Assembly (NCBI GenBank): GCA_020630435.1
Contig: JAHDBJ010000038.1
Location: forward strand, 1 to 44,182
DNA: 44,182 nt
Source: Saprospiraceae bacterium
Lineage (GTDB): Bacteria > Bacteroidota > Bacteroidia > Chitinophagales > Saprospiraceae
Direction: 5' to 3'
Shown here: in pieces, positions 16,558 through 24,267 of the stretch
How the letters are laid out: each line of letters starts with the position of its first letter
Numbering within the stretch: the stretch's first letter is position 1
The notes under the pieces: model-generated
What the model saw: the letters and a program-made list of their open reading frames with translations, nothing else
What the model was told of the DNA's origin: nothing
The model's database searches: none
Position numbers and translations under genes: made by a program

Positions 16558-16650
16558 CTAACCTATATGCAAAGTAATCCAACTATTGTTGCAACAACAG
16601 CAGCAACAACAACACTCTTTTACTTTATTCAACAAATTTCTACTTTGCAT
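16558..16650 (-). CDS. Cysteine-rich leader peptide 2 (eight consecutive Cys codons)
   Basis: A 30-residue ORF from ATG 16650 to TAG 16558: MQSRNLLNKVKE, then eight Cys codons in a row (TGT TGT TGT TGC TGC TGT TGT TGC), then NNSWITLHIG. The first ten bases, ATGCAAAGTA, are an exact complement of TACTTTGCAT near its end (16576-16567), so the untranslated ORF can close on itself. Such a codon run has no structural purpose in so short a peptide but suits a sensor of charged tRNA-Cys. It is followed at once by terminator 2. The ORF is real as sequence; its translation is inferred. Confidence 0.82.
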   Translation of the reverse strand: MQSRNLLNKVKECCCCCCCCNNSWITLHIG

Positions 16651-16662
16651 TTTTTCTATATT

Positions 16663-16705
16663 AAAATTTAAAAAGCCTTCTTGGAGTTTTACTCTAAGAA
16701 GGCTT
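16663..16705 (-). terminator. Attenuator terminator 1, between the two leader peptides
   Basis: On the minus strand AAGCCTTCTT (16705-16696) pairs perfectly with AAGAAGGCTT (16682-16673), extended by GAGT/ACTC nearer the loop after one mismatch, and followed by TTTTAAATTTT. It lies 29 nt after the stop of leader ORF 1 and 23 nt before the start of leader ORF 2. Confidence 0.82.
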
Positions 16706-16734
16706 CTATATATCATATAATTAATAGCTGCACC

Positions 16735-16803
16735 CTAGTAGAGTAACATATCTTTCAAACAACAACAGCAACACGTCATTTTATCGAAAACAATTGCTCT
16801 CAT
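16735..16803 (-). CDS. Cysteine-rich leader peptide 1 (five consecutive Cys codons)
   Basis: A 22-residue ORF from ATG 16803 to TAG 16735: MRAIVFDKMT, five Cys codons (TGT TGC TGT TGT TGT), then LKDMLLY. Its last sense codons contain TTACTCTA, the complement of part of terminator 1. The layout repeats that of leader 2 with a different sequence outside the cysteine run, which argues for selection on the design rather than a simple duplication. No clear Shine-Dalgarno site is seen, as is usual in this phylum. Confidence 0.78.
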   Translation of the reverse strand: MRAIVFDKMTCCCCCLKDMLLY

Positions 16804-16844
16804 GGTTAGGTGAACTATTTTTAATTAAGTTATTGTAACTGGTA

Positions 16845-16852
16845 CAATATTA
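16845..16852 (-). promoter_or_regulatory. Possible -7 element of the sulfate-assimilation operon
   Basis: TAATATTG on the minus strand matches TAnnTTTG at seven of eight positions and would start transcription about 35 nt before leader ORF 1. No TTG is found at the expected distance upstream, so this is only a candidate. Confidence 0.3.
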
Positions 16853-16958
16853 AAGCCTTTTTTATTAAAAGTCTAGTATTTTGGCATTTTTTTTAATGAA
16901 AAGTTAAATTCCACTTACTTTCTTTATGAGAAATCCAGTTAATTAGGATGATTTTTTT

Positions 16959-18182
16959 TTATATTCCTAAAAATAAAGATACTGGATCTTCTAATAATTT
17001 TTTCACTTTAACTAAGAATGTTACCGAACTACTACCATCAATCACTCTATGGTCATATGATAATGCCAAATACATCATAGGTCTAATTTTTACTTCTCCA
17101 TCAATAGCCATCGGGCGTTGTTGAATGGTGTGCATGCCTAATATTGCAGACTGCGGTTCATTAATTATAGGTGTACTCATCATAGATCCAAAGATTCCTC
17201 CATTTGTAATTGTAAAAGTACCTCCTTTCATTTCCTCCAAAGTCAATGTTCCCGAACGAGCTTTACCTGCTAATTCTTTGATTTTGAGTTCTATTTCGTG
17301 GAAGTTGAGTGATTCGACATTATGTACAGGAGGTACAACTAAGCCTGTAGGAGTAGAGATTGCTATAGAGATATCCGCATAATCATGATAGATTAAATGT
17401 TTATCTTCAATACGAGCATTTACCTCGGGCATTTCCATTAGTGCTTTAGCACAGGCTTTGGCAAAAAGAGACATAAATCCAAGTTTCACTCCATATTTTT
17501 CTACAAATTGTTCTTGGTATTTTTTACGAAGCTTAATGATTTCGGTCAGATCGACTTCATTAAAAGTGGTAAGCATTGCTGTATTATTCTTAGCAGAAAC
17601 GAGTCTTGATGCAATCGTTCTACGCATACGACTCATTTTTTCTTTTCTTGTATTACGACTAAAGCTAGTCGATAATGACGTAGTCGAAGGAGTAATGTCT
17701 TTTCTTGGTTCAATAATCGTCTTTTTAGTTTCTGCCTTGGCTGTCAAGGCATCCTCTTTTGTAATTCGACCATTTTTACCTGTTCCTTGGACTTCAGTTG
17801 TAGAGATGTTTTCTTCTCTTAGTATTTTAGCTGCTGCTGGTGATGGTGTTCCCTTTGCATAGTTTTCGTTTGATACTGGTTTAACTACAGTCTCCTCTTT
17901 TTTAGGAGCAGTTGGTGTTGTATCCTTACTGGCAGGAGCAGCAACACTTGTATCAATTTTAGCGACTAATGCTCCTATTTCTAGGTCATCTCCTTCATCC
18001 GCCACATAGATTAATTTCCCTGCTGCTTCTGCTGGAAACTCTAATGTAGCTTTATCTGACTCAAACTCACAAATTGGTTCATCTAAATTAACGTAAGCAC
18101 CATTTTCCTTTAACCATTGAGATAATGTAACTTCCGTGACCGATTCCCCAATAACGGGAACTTTCATTTCTACTATACTCAT
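16959..18182 (-). CDS. odhB: Dihydrolipoyllysine-residue succinyltransferase, E2 of 2-oxoglutarate dehydrogenase
   Basis: The 407-residue protein has an N-terminal lipoyl domain ([17 protein letters not shown], lipoyl Lys at about residue 44), an Ala/Pro/Thr/Lys linker, a peripheral subunit-binding domain ([20 protein letters not shown]), and the CoA-acyltransferase core ending [16 protein letters not shown] with the catalytic His and Asp. The length and lipoyl motif fit the succinyltransferase rather than the pyruvate complex. The E1 gene is not adjacent, which is less usual since sucA-sucB often stand together. Start ATG 18182. Confidence 0.93.
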   Translation of the reverse strand: MSIVEMKVPVIGESVTEVTLSQWLKENGAYVNLDEPICEFESDKATLEFPAEAAGKLIYVADEGDDLEIGALVAKIDTSVAAPASKDTTPTAPKKEETVVKPVSNENYAKGTPSPAAAKILREENISTTEVQGTGKNGRITKEDALTAKAETKKTIIEPRKDITPSTTSLSTSFSRNTRKEKMSRMRRTIASRLVSAKNNTAMLTTFNEVDLTEIIKLRKKYQEQFVEKYGVKLGFMSLFAKACAKALMEMPEVNARIEDKHLIYHDYADISIAISTPTGLVVPPVHNVESLNFHEIELKIKELAGKARSGTLTLEEMKGGTFTITNGGIFGSMMSTPIINEPQSAILGMHTIQQRPMAIDGEVKIRPMMYLALSYDHRVIDGSSSVTFLVKVKKLLEDPVSLFLGI

Positions 18183-18300
18183 TCAGTAGATATTTATTTT
18201 AAAAAATTAGATATTAACTTAAATTGGAATCAAGATTAAAACAGTTTTAGTAAATAATTGTTGCATCGAAGAAACTTTTATGGATTCCAAAATTTCACTC

Positions 18301-18308
18301 CAAAGGTA
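18301..18308 (-). promoter_or_regulatory. Possible -7 element TACCTTTG upstream of odhB
   Basis: A perfect TAnnTTTG match about 119 nt before the odhB ATG, but without a clear TTG at the right distance; the sequence upstream is the terminator of the preceding gene. Confidence 0.3.
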
Positions 18309-18327
18309 GGTATTTTTTATAAAAATA

Positions 18328-18364
18328 AAAGGATGACATACCTTATGCCATCCTTTTATTCCAA
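18328..18364 (-). terminator. Intrinsic terminator after the LRR protein gene
   Basis: On the minus strand AAAAGGATGGCATA and TATGTCATCCTTTT form a near-perfect stem with a 3-nt loop, followed by an AT-rich tract. It lies 26-60 nt after the stop of the gene at 18390. Confidence 0.75.
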
Positions 18365-18389
18365 TTATAGTATTAAGTACATTTATACA

Positions 18390-19010
18390 CTAGTTAGGTG
18401 CAAAGATCATACATGATTCAGGAAGGCTTTCTTTCATTGTTGCAACTTGAGCTTTAGGAACTTTCGTTCCTACTAGGTTTAGATTTTTTAGATACTTCAA
18501 GTTTAGAATTGACTTTGGCACTTTTTTGATTGGTGTTGCCTGTAAATCTAAATATTCAAGATTTGCAAATTTCTTTCCCATATCATTTGGTAATTCCATT
18601 AAGAACAGGTTGCCTAAGTACAAGGTTCTCAGATTTGGAAAAACATAAACAATTGTAGGGAAGGAAATTGGTTCATCTGTTGGAATTCCTAAAACATATA
18701 AATGGTATACCTCTTTAGGATCAACAAACATCGTCTTTTTTTCATAATCTTTTCCTACATACTGAATCAACTCGTACTCTCCTTTTTCATTAGGTTCATT
18801 TGTATTTAATAAGTCAATATAGTAACTTTCAAAGTTCGGCGGAGGAGGTAAATAAGTTGGTTCAATTATTTCCGCATCACTATTTTCTACTACTTCAGCT
18901 ACTTCTTCCGTTCCTTCTTCTGTAGCTGTTTTTTCTTCTTGTGCATTAGCCACGAATACAGAACAAACTAGGCATAAAACAAGAAAGAAGGGTTTTGTAA
19001 TGGTTTTCAT
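18390..19010 (-). CDS. Secreted leucine-rich repeat protein
   Basis: The 206-residue protein has a signal peptide (about 1-23, ending VANAQ), an acidic Glu/Ala region (about 24-50), then an N-terminal cap and about three leucine-rich repeats: LRTLYLGNLFLMELPNDM, LEYLDLQATPIKKVPKSI and LKNLNLVGTKVPKAQV. The pattern LxxLxLxxTxIxxLPxxI suggests a protein-binding surface. No T9SS sorting domain or lipobox is present, so it is predicted to stay periplasmic. It is a single-gene unit with its own promoter and terminator. Partner unknown. Confidence 0.78.
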   Translation of the reverse strand: MKTITKPFFLVLCLVCSVFVANAQEEKTATEEGTEEVAEVVENSDAEIIEPTYLPPPPNFESYYIDLLNTNEPNEKGEYELIQYVGKDYEKKTMFVDPKEVYHLYVLGIPTDEPISFPTIVYVFPNLRTLYLGNLFLMELPNDMGKKFANLEYLDLQATPIKKVPKSILNLKYLKNLNLVGTKVPKAQVATMKESLPESCMIFAPN

Positions 19011-19034
19011 TCCTATTATTTTAATTTAAAAGTT

Positions 19035-19064
19035 CAAAAATAATTTAATTATAAGAGTGTTCAA
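19035..19064 (-). promoter_or_regulatory. Promoter of the LRR gene (TTG-N19-TATTTTTG)
   Basis: On the minus strand TTG (19064-19062), a 19-nt spacer and TATTTTTG (19042-19035) match the Bacteroidota consensus closely. Transcription would begin about 18 nt before the ATG at 19010. Confidence 0.6.
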
Positions 19065-19259
19065 AGAATTAGACGGAAAGTAATTAAGAATAGTTTTCTC
19101 ACCATGTCAACTTTAACAATTTTTAATAGATTTTTAGTGTCTCAGAGCAAAAAACAAAAGTCATTTAACGTTTTTAGTACAAAAAAAATATTCATTTTTA
19201 AAATTGCCTGAATTTTCTATGGAAGGGATTTAGGAATCATTATCATTTAGTATGTACCA

Positions 19260-19922
19260 TTAAGCATTTTCATCAGGTAAACTTCTAAACACTTTTTTGT
19301 AGATTTTACTATTTGGAAAAAATATAACCCAAACTGTTATAAATATAACTATTAAGTCCATAAAAACAGATGTTTTTTTTTGATACCAAAGCTCTAAAGT
19401 TCCTTTATAGGGAGAAATATATTTTTCATAGTACTCTAAAGGAGGAATATTTGCTTGTGAAATCTGTTTTTCTTCGTCTCGAAAAACAATTGAAGCAATA
19501 CTTGTAATACCTGGACGCAAATTATATATCGTATTTTGAATATCTGGAGAATATAGGTTAAATGTTTTATTGACTAAAGGCCTCGGACCAACTATACTCA
19601 TATCGCCTTTAAAGACGTTTATAATTTGTGGGAGTTCATTAAGCTTTGTTATTCTTAGAAATTTACCAAACGTTGTTATTCTTGGGTCATTTCTTAATGT
19701 GATATAGCCTGAACCTATATTAGGGCTATTTTTAAGCATTGTTGCAAATTTCCAAATATAAAAATATTGTTTTTTATATCCAATCCTTTTTTGGAAATAG
19801 AAAACCTCTCCTTCTCCTGTAAATTTTAAAATAATGATAATGAATACAAATAAAGGGGACAATGCAATAAGTGCTAATCCAGATATGATGATGTCCATCA
19901 ATCGTTTTGAACATTGAAGCAT
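19260..19922 (-). CDS. Undecaprenyl-phosphate sugar phosphotransferase (initiating bacterial sugar transferase, PglC/WcaJ C-domain type)
   Basis: The 220-residue protein is the single-domain form of the polyprenyl-phosphate sugar-1-phosphate transferase family: CSKRLMDIIISGLALIALSP for the membrane-embedded N-terminal helix, WKFATMLKNSP, and the core TKLNELPQIINVFKGDMSIVGPRP. It starts surface-glycan assembly by moving a sugar-1-phosphate from a UDP-sugar to undecaprenyl phosphate. A second hydrophobic segment (about 187-205) near the C-terminus is less typical. It lies downstream of an epimerase and a glycosyltransferase but is parted from them by 549 nt. Start ATG 19922. Confidence 0.9.
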   Translation of the reverse strand: MLQCSKRLMDIIISGLALIALSPLFVFIIIILKFTGEGEVFYFQKRIGYKKQYFYIWKFATMLKNSPNIGSGYITLRNDPRITTFGKFLRITKLNELPQIINVFKGDMSIVGPRPLVNKTFNLYSPDIQNTIYNLRPGITSIASIVFRDEEKQISQANIPPLEYYEKYISPYKGTLELWYQKKTSVFMDLIVIFITVWVIFFPNSKIYKKVFRSLPDENA

Positions 19923-20471
19923 TTGTAAGAGTATTTAGGTTTAAAATTAATAAAGCACTTCACCTGTATTCGAATTTTGACCACTTGTTTTGTTCATAAT
20001 ACTTCTTAAAAAACCTTAGGACAGTAGTCTATTATTTTACAGGATAACATGATTGAAAAATTCTTGTTTATAACATTATATGTGGTGAGTACTGGAAAGG
20101 TAACCGCTAACTTTTGATATTTTTTAAAATACTTCTTTTAATTAATAATAATTTATGCAACTCCCTCTAATAGCTTCATTGGAAATATCAATATAGTGAA
20201 GCTGTTTAAAAATAGAATGATGAATTAATTACAAGTGCTTGTATCTCAATATTTCAGCTAATTCTTTTCACTGTAGCTAAGGCTACGAAAAAAGAATGGA
20301 GCTTTATCTTGAAACACAAGCACTTATAATTAAAATCAACTTTCATTATTAAACAACCTCAGTATATGCACTTAAAGTCTTATAAGATAAAAGCTTTGTA
20401 TTCTTTAATTAGAAGTTTTATTTAAAAAATTTACTCTATCAACTTTCTTGGTGGGATTTTAGTATTCTAGA
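19923..20471. other. 549-nt intergenic region inside the polysaccharide cluster
   Basis: No coding signal was found. Its right half is occupied by the 177-bp palindrome listed separately; the remainder is AT-rich DNA with no clear TTG/TAnnTTTG promoter for the sugar transferase gene. Confidence 0.5.
20191..20367. repeat. Long imperfect palindrome, 177 bp, MITE-like
   Basis: The outer arms ATATAGTGAAGCTGTTTAA (20191-20209) and the inverse of 20349-20367 agree at 16 of 19 positions. Further in, AAGTGCTTGT (20233-20242) matches ACAAGCACTT (20315-20324) exactly, ATTCTTTT is mirrored by AAAGAAT, and the centre is GTAGC-TAAG-GCTAC (20273-20286). The common centre is about 20279. It contains no ORF. 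The shape suits a non-autonomous inverted-repeat element, but no clear direct target repeat is seen. Confidence 0.65.
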
Positions 20472-21341
20472 CTATTTATTCGTTCTTGAAACCATTGATT
20501 TTATACCTTCTTCAAAGGAATATGGAGGCATAAAGGCTAATCGTTTGTTTGTTTTATGATTATTAATGATATAAGACTCAAATAAGCGAGTATATATTGA
20601 TGGTTTAAGGATTTTCAGTATATGACGAAAAATAAAAGGAAGGGCTATATTTAATTTATCAACCCGCATATGTTTCATCATAATTTCTATTAGCTCTGTT
20701 GTAGATTTTCTACTGTTATCTCCTGCAATAAATATACCTTTAGGTTTTAATTCTATAATATGTATAATTAATGCGGTTAAATTACCCACAAATACCATTG
20801 AGCGCTCATTTTGGATTGCTCCTAGTGGTAAAATCGGCAGCCTTTCTATTAAAGCTCTTATTTTTTTAAGATTCCCCTTAACATTAGGCCCATAAATTAA
20901 AGGTGGTCGAATAATGGAAATAATAAAATTTTCATCGTTTAGTGATAGCAGATCTTTTTCAGCAAGTAATTTACTTTTTCCATATGGCTCTGTAGGAAAA
21001 CATTCTGAATCCTCATCAAAATATGTATTGATATTATCCCCATACACTTTTACCGAACTTATAAAAATAAAATGTTTCACATTCTCTTTTTTAGCTCTTT
21101 TTGCAAGTCTTAAGGTCAACTTATGGTTAACTTTAAAATATTCTTCGGGATTTATTCTTTTCATTTGATGAGCTTTGCCAGCCAAATGGACAACTGTACT
21201 AATTTCAGTAAACGAAATTTCATCAATAGGTGTCGTTCTAAGAGAAACCTTTTGAACATTAAACTTATCCTCAAAAAATGGTAAAGCATATGAGCCTACA
21301 AATCCTGATGCCCCTGTTATAAGAATTGTTTTCAATTTCAC
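20472..21341 (-). CDS. NAD-dependent epimerase/dehydratase, WbpV-like nucleotide-sugar reductase
   Basis: A 289-residue extended short-chain dehydrogenase with the NAD motif LITGASGFVGS, the SSVKVYG serine region, and the catalytic YGKSK. VVHLAGKAHQMKRI and FIFISSVKVYGDN resemble the WbpV/WreQ 4-ketoreductases that finish UDP-QuiNAc or related sugars, which act just before a PglC/WbpL-type transferase like the one at 19260. The exact sugar is inferred from that pairing only. Translation starts at GTG 21341, 8 nt after the glycosyltransferase stop. Confidence 0.82.
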   Translation of the reverse strand: MKLKTILITGASGFVGSYALPFFEDKFNVQKVSLRTTPIDEISFTEISTVVHLAGKAHQMKRINPEEYFKVNHKLTLRLAKRAKKENVKHFIFISSVKVYGDNINTYFDEDSECFPTEPYGKSKLLAEKDLLSLNDENFIISIIRPPLIYGPNVKGNLKKIRALIERLPILPLGAIQNERSMVFVGNLTALIIHIIELKPKGIFIAGDNSRKSTTELIEIMMKHMRVDKLNIALPFIFRHILKILKPSIYTRLFESYIINNHKTNKRLAFMPPYSFEEGIKSMVSRTNK

Positions 21342-21349
21342 ACAAAAGT

Positions 21350-22531
21350 TTATTGATGCTTTTTAAAAATAGATATAATATTATCGACCATCTCTGACAT
21401 AATCGTTGTCCGTTTAGAATTTTCTATAAACTTTTTTCTAGAAGCAATCTTGTATTTATAGTCCAGAAGATTATTTTCAAACATTTCTCGATCTCCCGGC
21501 TCAAATAAAATTACATTAGGGACATTTTTTTCTAAAAATTCTGCTGCATATCCTGTTACACCCCCTATAATTGGTTTTTCAGTAACGCTGTATTCAAAAA
21601 TTTTTGAAGGCAATACTTTTTTGAACGCATCACAGTCATTTAAGTGTAACAATAAATAATCACTCTTTTTATAAAGTTCTTTGAGTTCTGTTCTATCTAC
21701 AGGGGTATATAGTGTCGTATTGGTAATATCGTACTTCTCAATAGTTTCTACTAATTTTTGTTTTGCCCCTCCATCTCCTATAATCCAAAAATCAAACTTG
21801 TCTTCCAATTTTTTTGCCGAAGGAATTATCTTATGTAGTCCTTGGCCTTCTCCTATATTCCCTGCGTAAGTAATAATTTTTTTATTGGTCATTCTATTTT
21901 TCGAATAATCATAAGGAAAGAAATCTGTGTCTATTCCGTTTGTATAAAAAGAGTAGCTTTTATAATATTTCTTTTTAAAATAACTGTGAAATCCTTTCGA
22001 AACCAAATTAATATGAACACTAGAGCTGAAGGTGATTTTTTCAATTATTTTTAAAACTGGAAGAACAATAAAGCCTATGATAGTTCCTTTTAATAAATCC
22101 TTCATGGTATCTGTAAAAATATCTCTTATATCTAAGTACAGTATTGTTTTTTTGAGTTTAGCACACAACATTCCTAGAAAAGCTGTAAAAAGCCTTGAAG
22201 AGGTTGCAAAGACAAAGTTATAATCATGTTTTCTAACAATCATCAAGGTTTTAAAAAAATAGGTAGAAAATGATTTTATTTGATCTAATAATCCGCTTTT
22301 ATGTAATGGGATAGGAATTCTGTACACTGTAATGTTATTCGTAAGTTTTTCAACTCTTTTTGCTTTTTTTCTAAAAGTGTTATATCTATTTGGCATTGTC
22401 GTGATAATGTCTATTCTATCTTCAGAATTTATTTTATTTTTAAATGCCTCTACCAATGCTGTTGTTCGAAAAGAACCTGCACACAAATCTGGTTTAAAAT
22501 AGAAACTAAGTATTAAAAACTTTTTACTCAT
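21350..22531 (-). CDS. Glycosyltransferase family 4 protein (WbuB-like)
   Basis: A 393-residue GT-B glycosyltransferase. The N-terminus KKFLILSFYFKPDLCAGSFRTTAL and the C-terminal donor site (YAGNIGEGQGLHKII, WIIGDGGAKQKLVE, KIFEYSVTEKPIIGG) fit GT4 enzymes near WbuB of O-antigen clusters, which adds a deoxy-amino sugar. The acceptor and donor are not readable. It stands between the heparinase-like gene and the epimerase, with gaps of 13 and 8 nt, so these three form one unit. Start ATG 22531. Confidence 0.88.
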   Translation of the reverse strand: MSKKFLILSFYFKPDLCAGSFRTTALVEAFKNKINSEDRIDIITTMPNRYNTFRKKAKRVEKLTNNITVYRIPIPLHKSGLLDQIKSFSTYFFKTLMIVRKHDYNFVFATSSRLFTAFLGMLCAKLKKTILYLDIRDIFTDTMKDLLKGTIIGFIVLPVLKIIEKITFSSSVHINLVSKGFHSYFKKKYYKSYSFYTNGIDTDFFPYDYSKNRMTNKKIITYAGNIGEGQGLHKIIPSAKKLEDKFDFWIIGDGGAKQKLVETIEKYDITNTTLYTPVDRTELKELYKKSDYLLLHLNDCDAFKKVLPSKIFEYSVTEKPIIGGVTGYAAEFLEKNVPNVILFEPGDREMFENNLLDYKYKIASRKKFIENSKRTTIMSEMVDNIISIFKKHQ

Positions 22532-22544
22532 AAATAATGGTCGT

Positions 22545-24137
22545 TTAGTGTTCGTTCTGATCGAGGTATATTGTTGTTACTATTGTTTTTTCAAAAAAAA
22601 CAATAATTTTAGGTGCTTGCATTATTTGATTGAATTCGAATGCATATTGGTAAGTAGATAGAACTATTTTCAAACTTCCTTCCACATCAATTTTAATATT
22701 TTCTCCTATAATCTGCTTGTCTATTAATTTTACTTTTTTATTTGGATGGAAATGTAAGTAGGCTTTAGCTCGTTGATTATTTTTTTTGACTACATTATCA
22801 ATAATAACAATTTTATTTGAGTGGAAATCAAAACTTCGGGTATGTTCAACGCCTATACGAGCATAACCTGTATGAGATGCTATGATTCGGTTTGGAGCAT
22901 CTTCTATTATTTTCGGATAAGCCCTTCTTGCCACTCTAAATCCTCCCCAGATTTCTGTTTGCTCAATTTCATCTATCTGTACCGTGTTATGAGATGAGGT
23001 AGAACGTTCCAATTGTCGTCGTCTAGTCTTATTATAAGTTGATATACCTGTATCAACAATAAAAGGTTTTTTGTTATAGTAAAGTATGAAACTTAGAGTA
23101 TCGCTGTGAGCATGTCCTGCTATATAATCTGCTCCTACTTCTCCAATATCGACAATGCACTCATAATTATTATTTTCAATTTTACGATAACCACTTTCCT
23201 TTAGAGGAAGAGTTTGTGATGAAAGCCCCAATTGCTTAGAATACTGAAATAATTTTCTCGTTGTTGGAGCAATATTAAAGGCACTATCATTTAATAAGGC
23301 AATATCTCCATTTTGAAATGTCACGTGTTTTAACCATCCTAACATCAGTTCGGCTTTTGACCTTAAAAAGGTTTCTAATTCTTTATTAAATGGTGTATTA
23401 TTTTTCACTAAATTGATACAATCCAATACTCGAAATAGCATAATTTGATGATACATTGGACTCCGTTCAAAATGCCCCCCATCAGCTAGAAGCTGCTCTT
23501 TTAATTCAGCATTTAAGATTTTTTTTGCTTGTCTATAAAAAGATGGGTCTTCAAAATAGTATGCTCCAAAAAGAAGTGCAAATCCATTTTCCAATAAGTG
23601 ATTACCTAAAAGATGGTATTCTAGATTGTCTACTAATATTTTTAATTGAGTATAAAGCGAACTATCAATACTATCATCTTCGATTTGATGATAAGTTATA
23701 AATTTTATCCAATTCATTACTCTAAGAGAAATTGGAAAAGGTTCTAAACCATCTTTACAAAATTCTATTTTTTGAATAAAATCATAAATAAGCTTCATCC
23801 CTTTTTCCAAAGAGAAGGTCTCTTGATGAAGAAAATCAAAGTAATTGAGATTATATGTCCAAAGCTTTCCAAAATGATCATCATTCCAATTAATTTCTGA
23901 TGAAAAGGTTCTTGATTGGTTTAGAAAAATAAAATTATCTCCTTCTATAATTGCCTTGGATGGTATGATTGAAGGTTCAAGAATTAGTTTGGATTTCTTA
24001 TAAAAAAAAATTTTCCTAAGATATGAATGTCCTATAACTCGTCTCCATCTATATCTAATGAAATAATATATACGATAATAAATCTGTCGTACTTTAAGAT
24101 ATTTTAAAGTGTGAAAATATATTAATAAAGTCCGCAA
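22545..24137 (-). CDS. Heparinase II/III family (alginate-lyase-like) protein
   Basis: The 530-residue protein has an N-terminal helical toroid region (LLGNHLLENGFALLFGAYYF; RSPMYHQIMLFRVLDCINL) and a C-terminal beta-sandwich containing the Heparinase II/III element YIAGHAHSDTLSFILYYNKKPF, with conserved HAHSD. Proteins of this kind are common in O-antigen and exopolysaccharide loci of Bacteroidota and are thought to trim acidic glycans. No signal peptide is apparent, which is unusual for a lyase. The frame opens with TTG 24137; no ATG fits the conserved N-terminus, so TTG is accepted. Confidence 0.82.
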   Translation of the reverse strand: MRTLLIYFHTLKYLKVRQIYYRIYYFIRYRWRRVIGHSYLRKIFFYKKSKLILEPSIIPSKAIIEGDNFIFLNQSRTFSSEINWNDDHFGKLWTYNLNYFDFLHQETFSLEKGMKLIYDFIQKIEFCKDGLEPFPISLRVMNWIKFITYHQIEDDSIDSSLYTQLKILVDNLEYHLLGNHLLENGFALLFGAYYFEDPSFYRQAKKILNAELKEQLLADGGHFERSPMYHQIMLFRVLDCINLVKNNTPFNKELETFLRSKAELMLGWLKHVTFQNGDIALLNDSAFNIAPTTRKLFQYSKQLGLSSQTLPLKESGYRKIENNNYECIVDIGEVGADYIAGHAHSDTLSFILYYNKKPFIVDTGISTYNKTRRRQLERSTSSHNTVQIDEIEQTEIWGGFRVARRAYPKIIEDAPNRIIASHTGYARIGVEHTRSFDFHSNKIVIIDNVVKKNNQRAKAYLHFHPNKKVKLIDKQIIGENIKIDVEGSLKIVLSTYQYAFEFNQIMQAPKIIVFFEKTIVTTIYLDQNEH

Positions 24138-24267
24138 ATCTATATTTAATTAAAGGATTAATTTCTATAACAATACAATTATAAGAAATATAATTGTTAT
24201 AACGCATTTTTAAAAGAAATTTCCTCTTTTAGAGATTTACAGAAACATATTTTATCAAAAAAACCTA

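Larger units (their letters stand above)
16497..16803 (-). promoter_or_regulatory. Tandem cysteine-codon attenuator leader of the sulfate-assimilation operon
   Basis: Reading toward the operon, the order is Cys-rich leader ORF 1, terminator 1, Cys-rich leader ORF 2, terminator 2, sulfite reductase. In unit 1 TTACTCTA at the end of the ORF (16746-16739) is perfectly complementary to TAGAGTAA (16696-16689) in the 5' arm and loop of terminator 1. In unit 2 ATTACTTTGCAT (16578-16567) pairs 11 of 12 with ATGCCAAGTAAT (16524-16513) spanning the loop of terminator 2. Ribosome stalling at cysteine codons would leave these arms free to block the terminators. The mechanism is inferred from this layout. 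Confidence 0.82.

Noticed and set aside
24166-24201. TATAACAAT/ATTGTTATA hairpin as terminator of the anti-sigma gene
   Set aside because: The stem is wholly A/T and is not followed by a T-run on the minus strand; it may be only AT-rich background.
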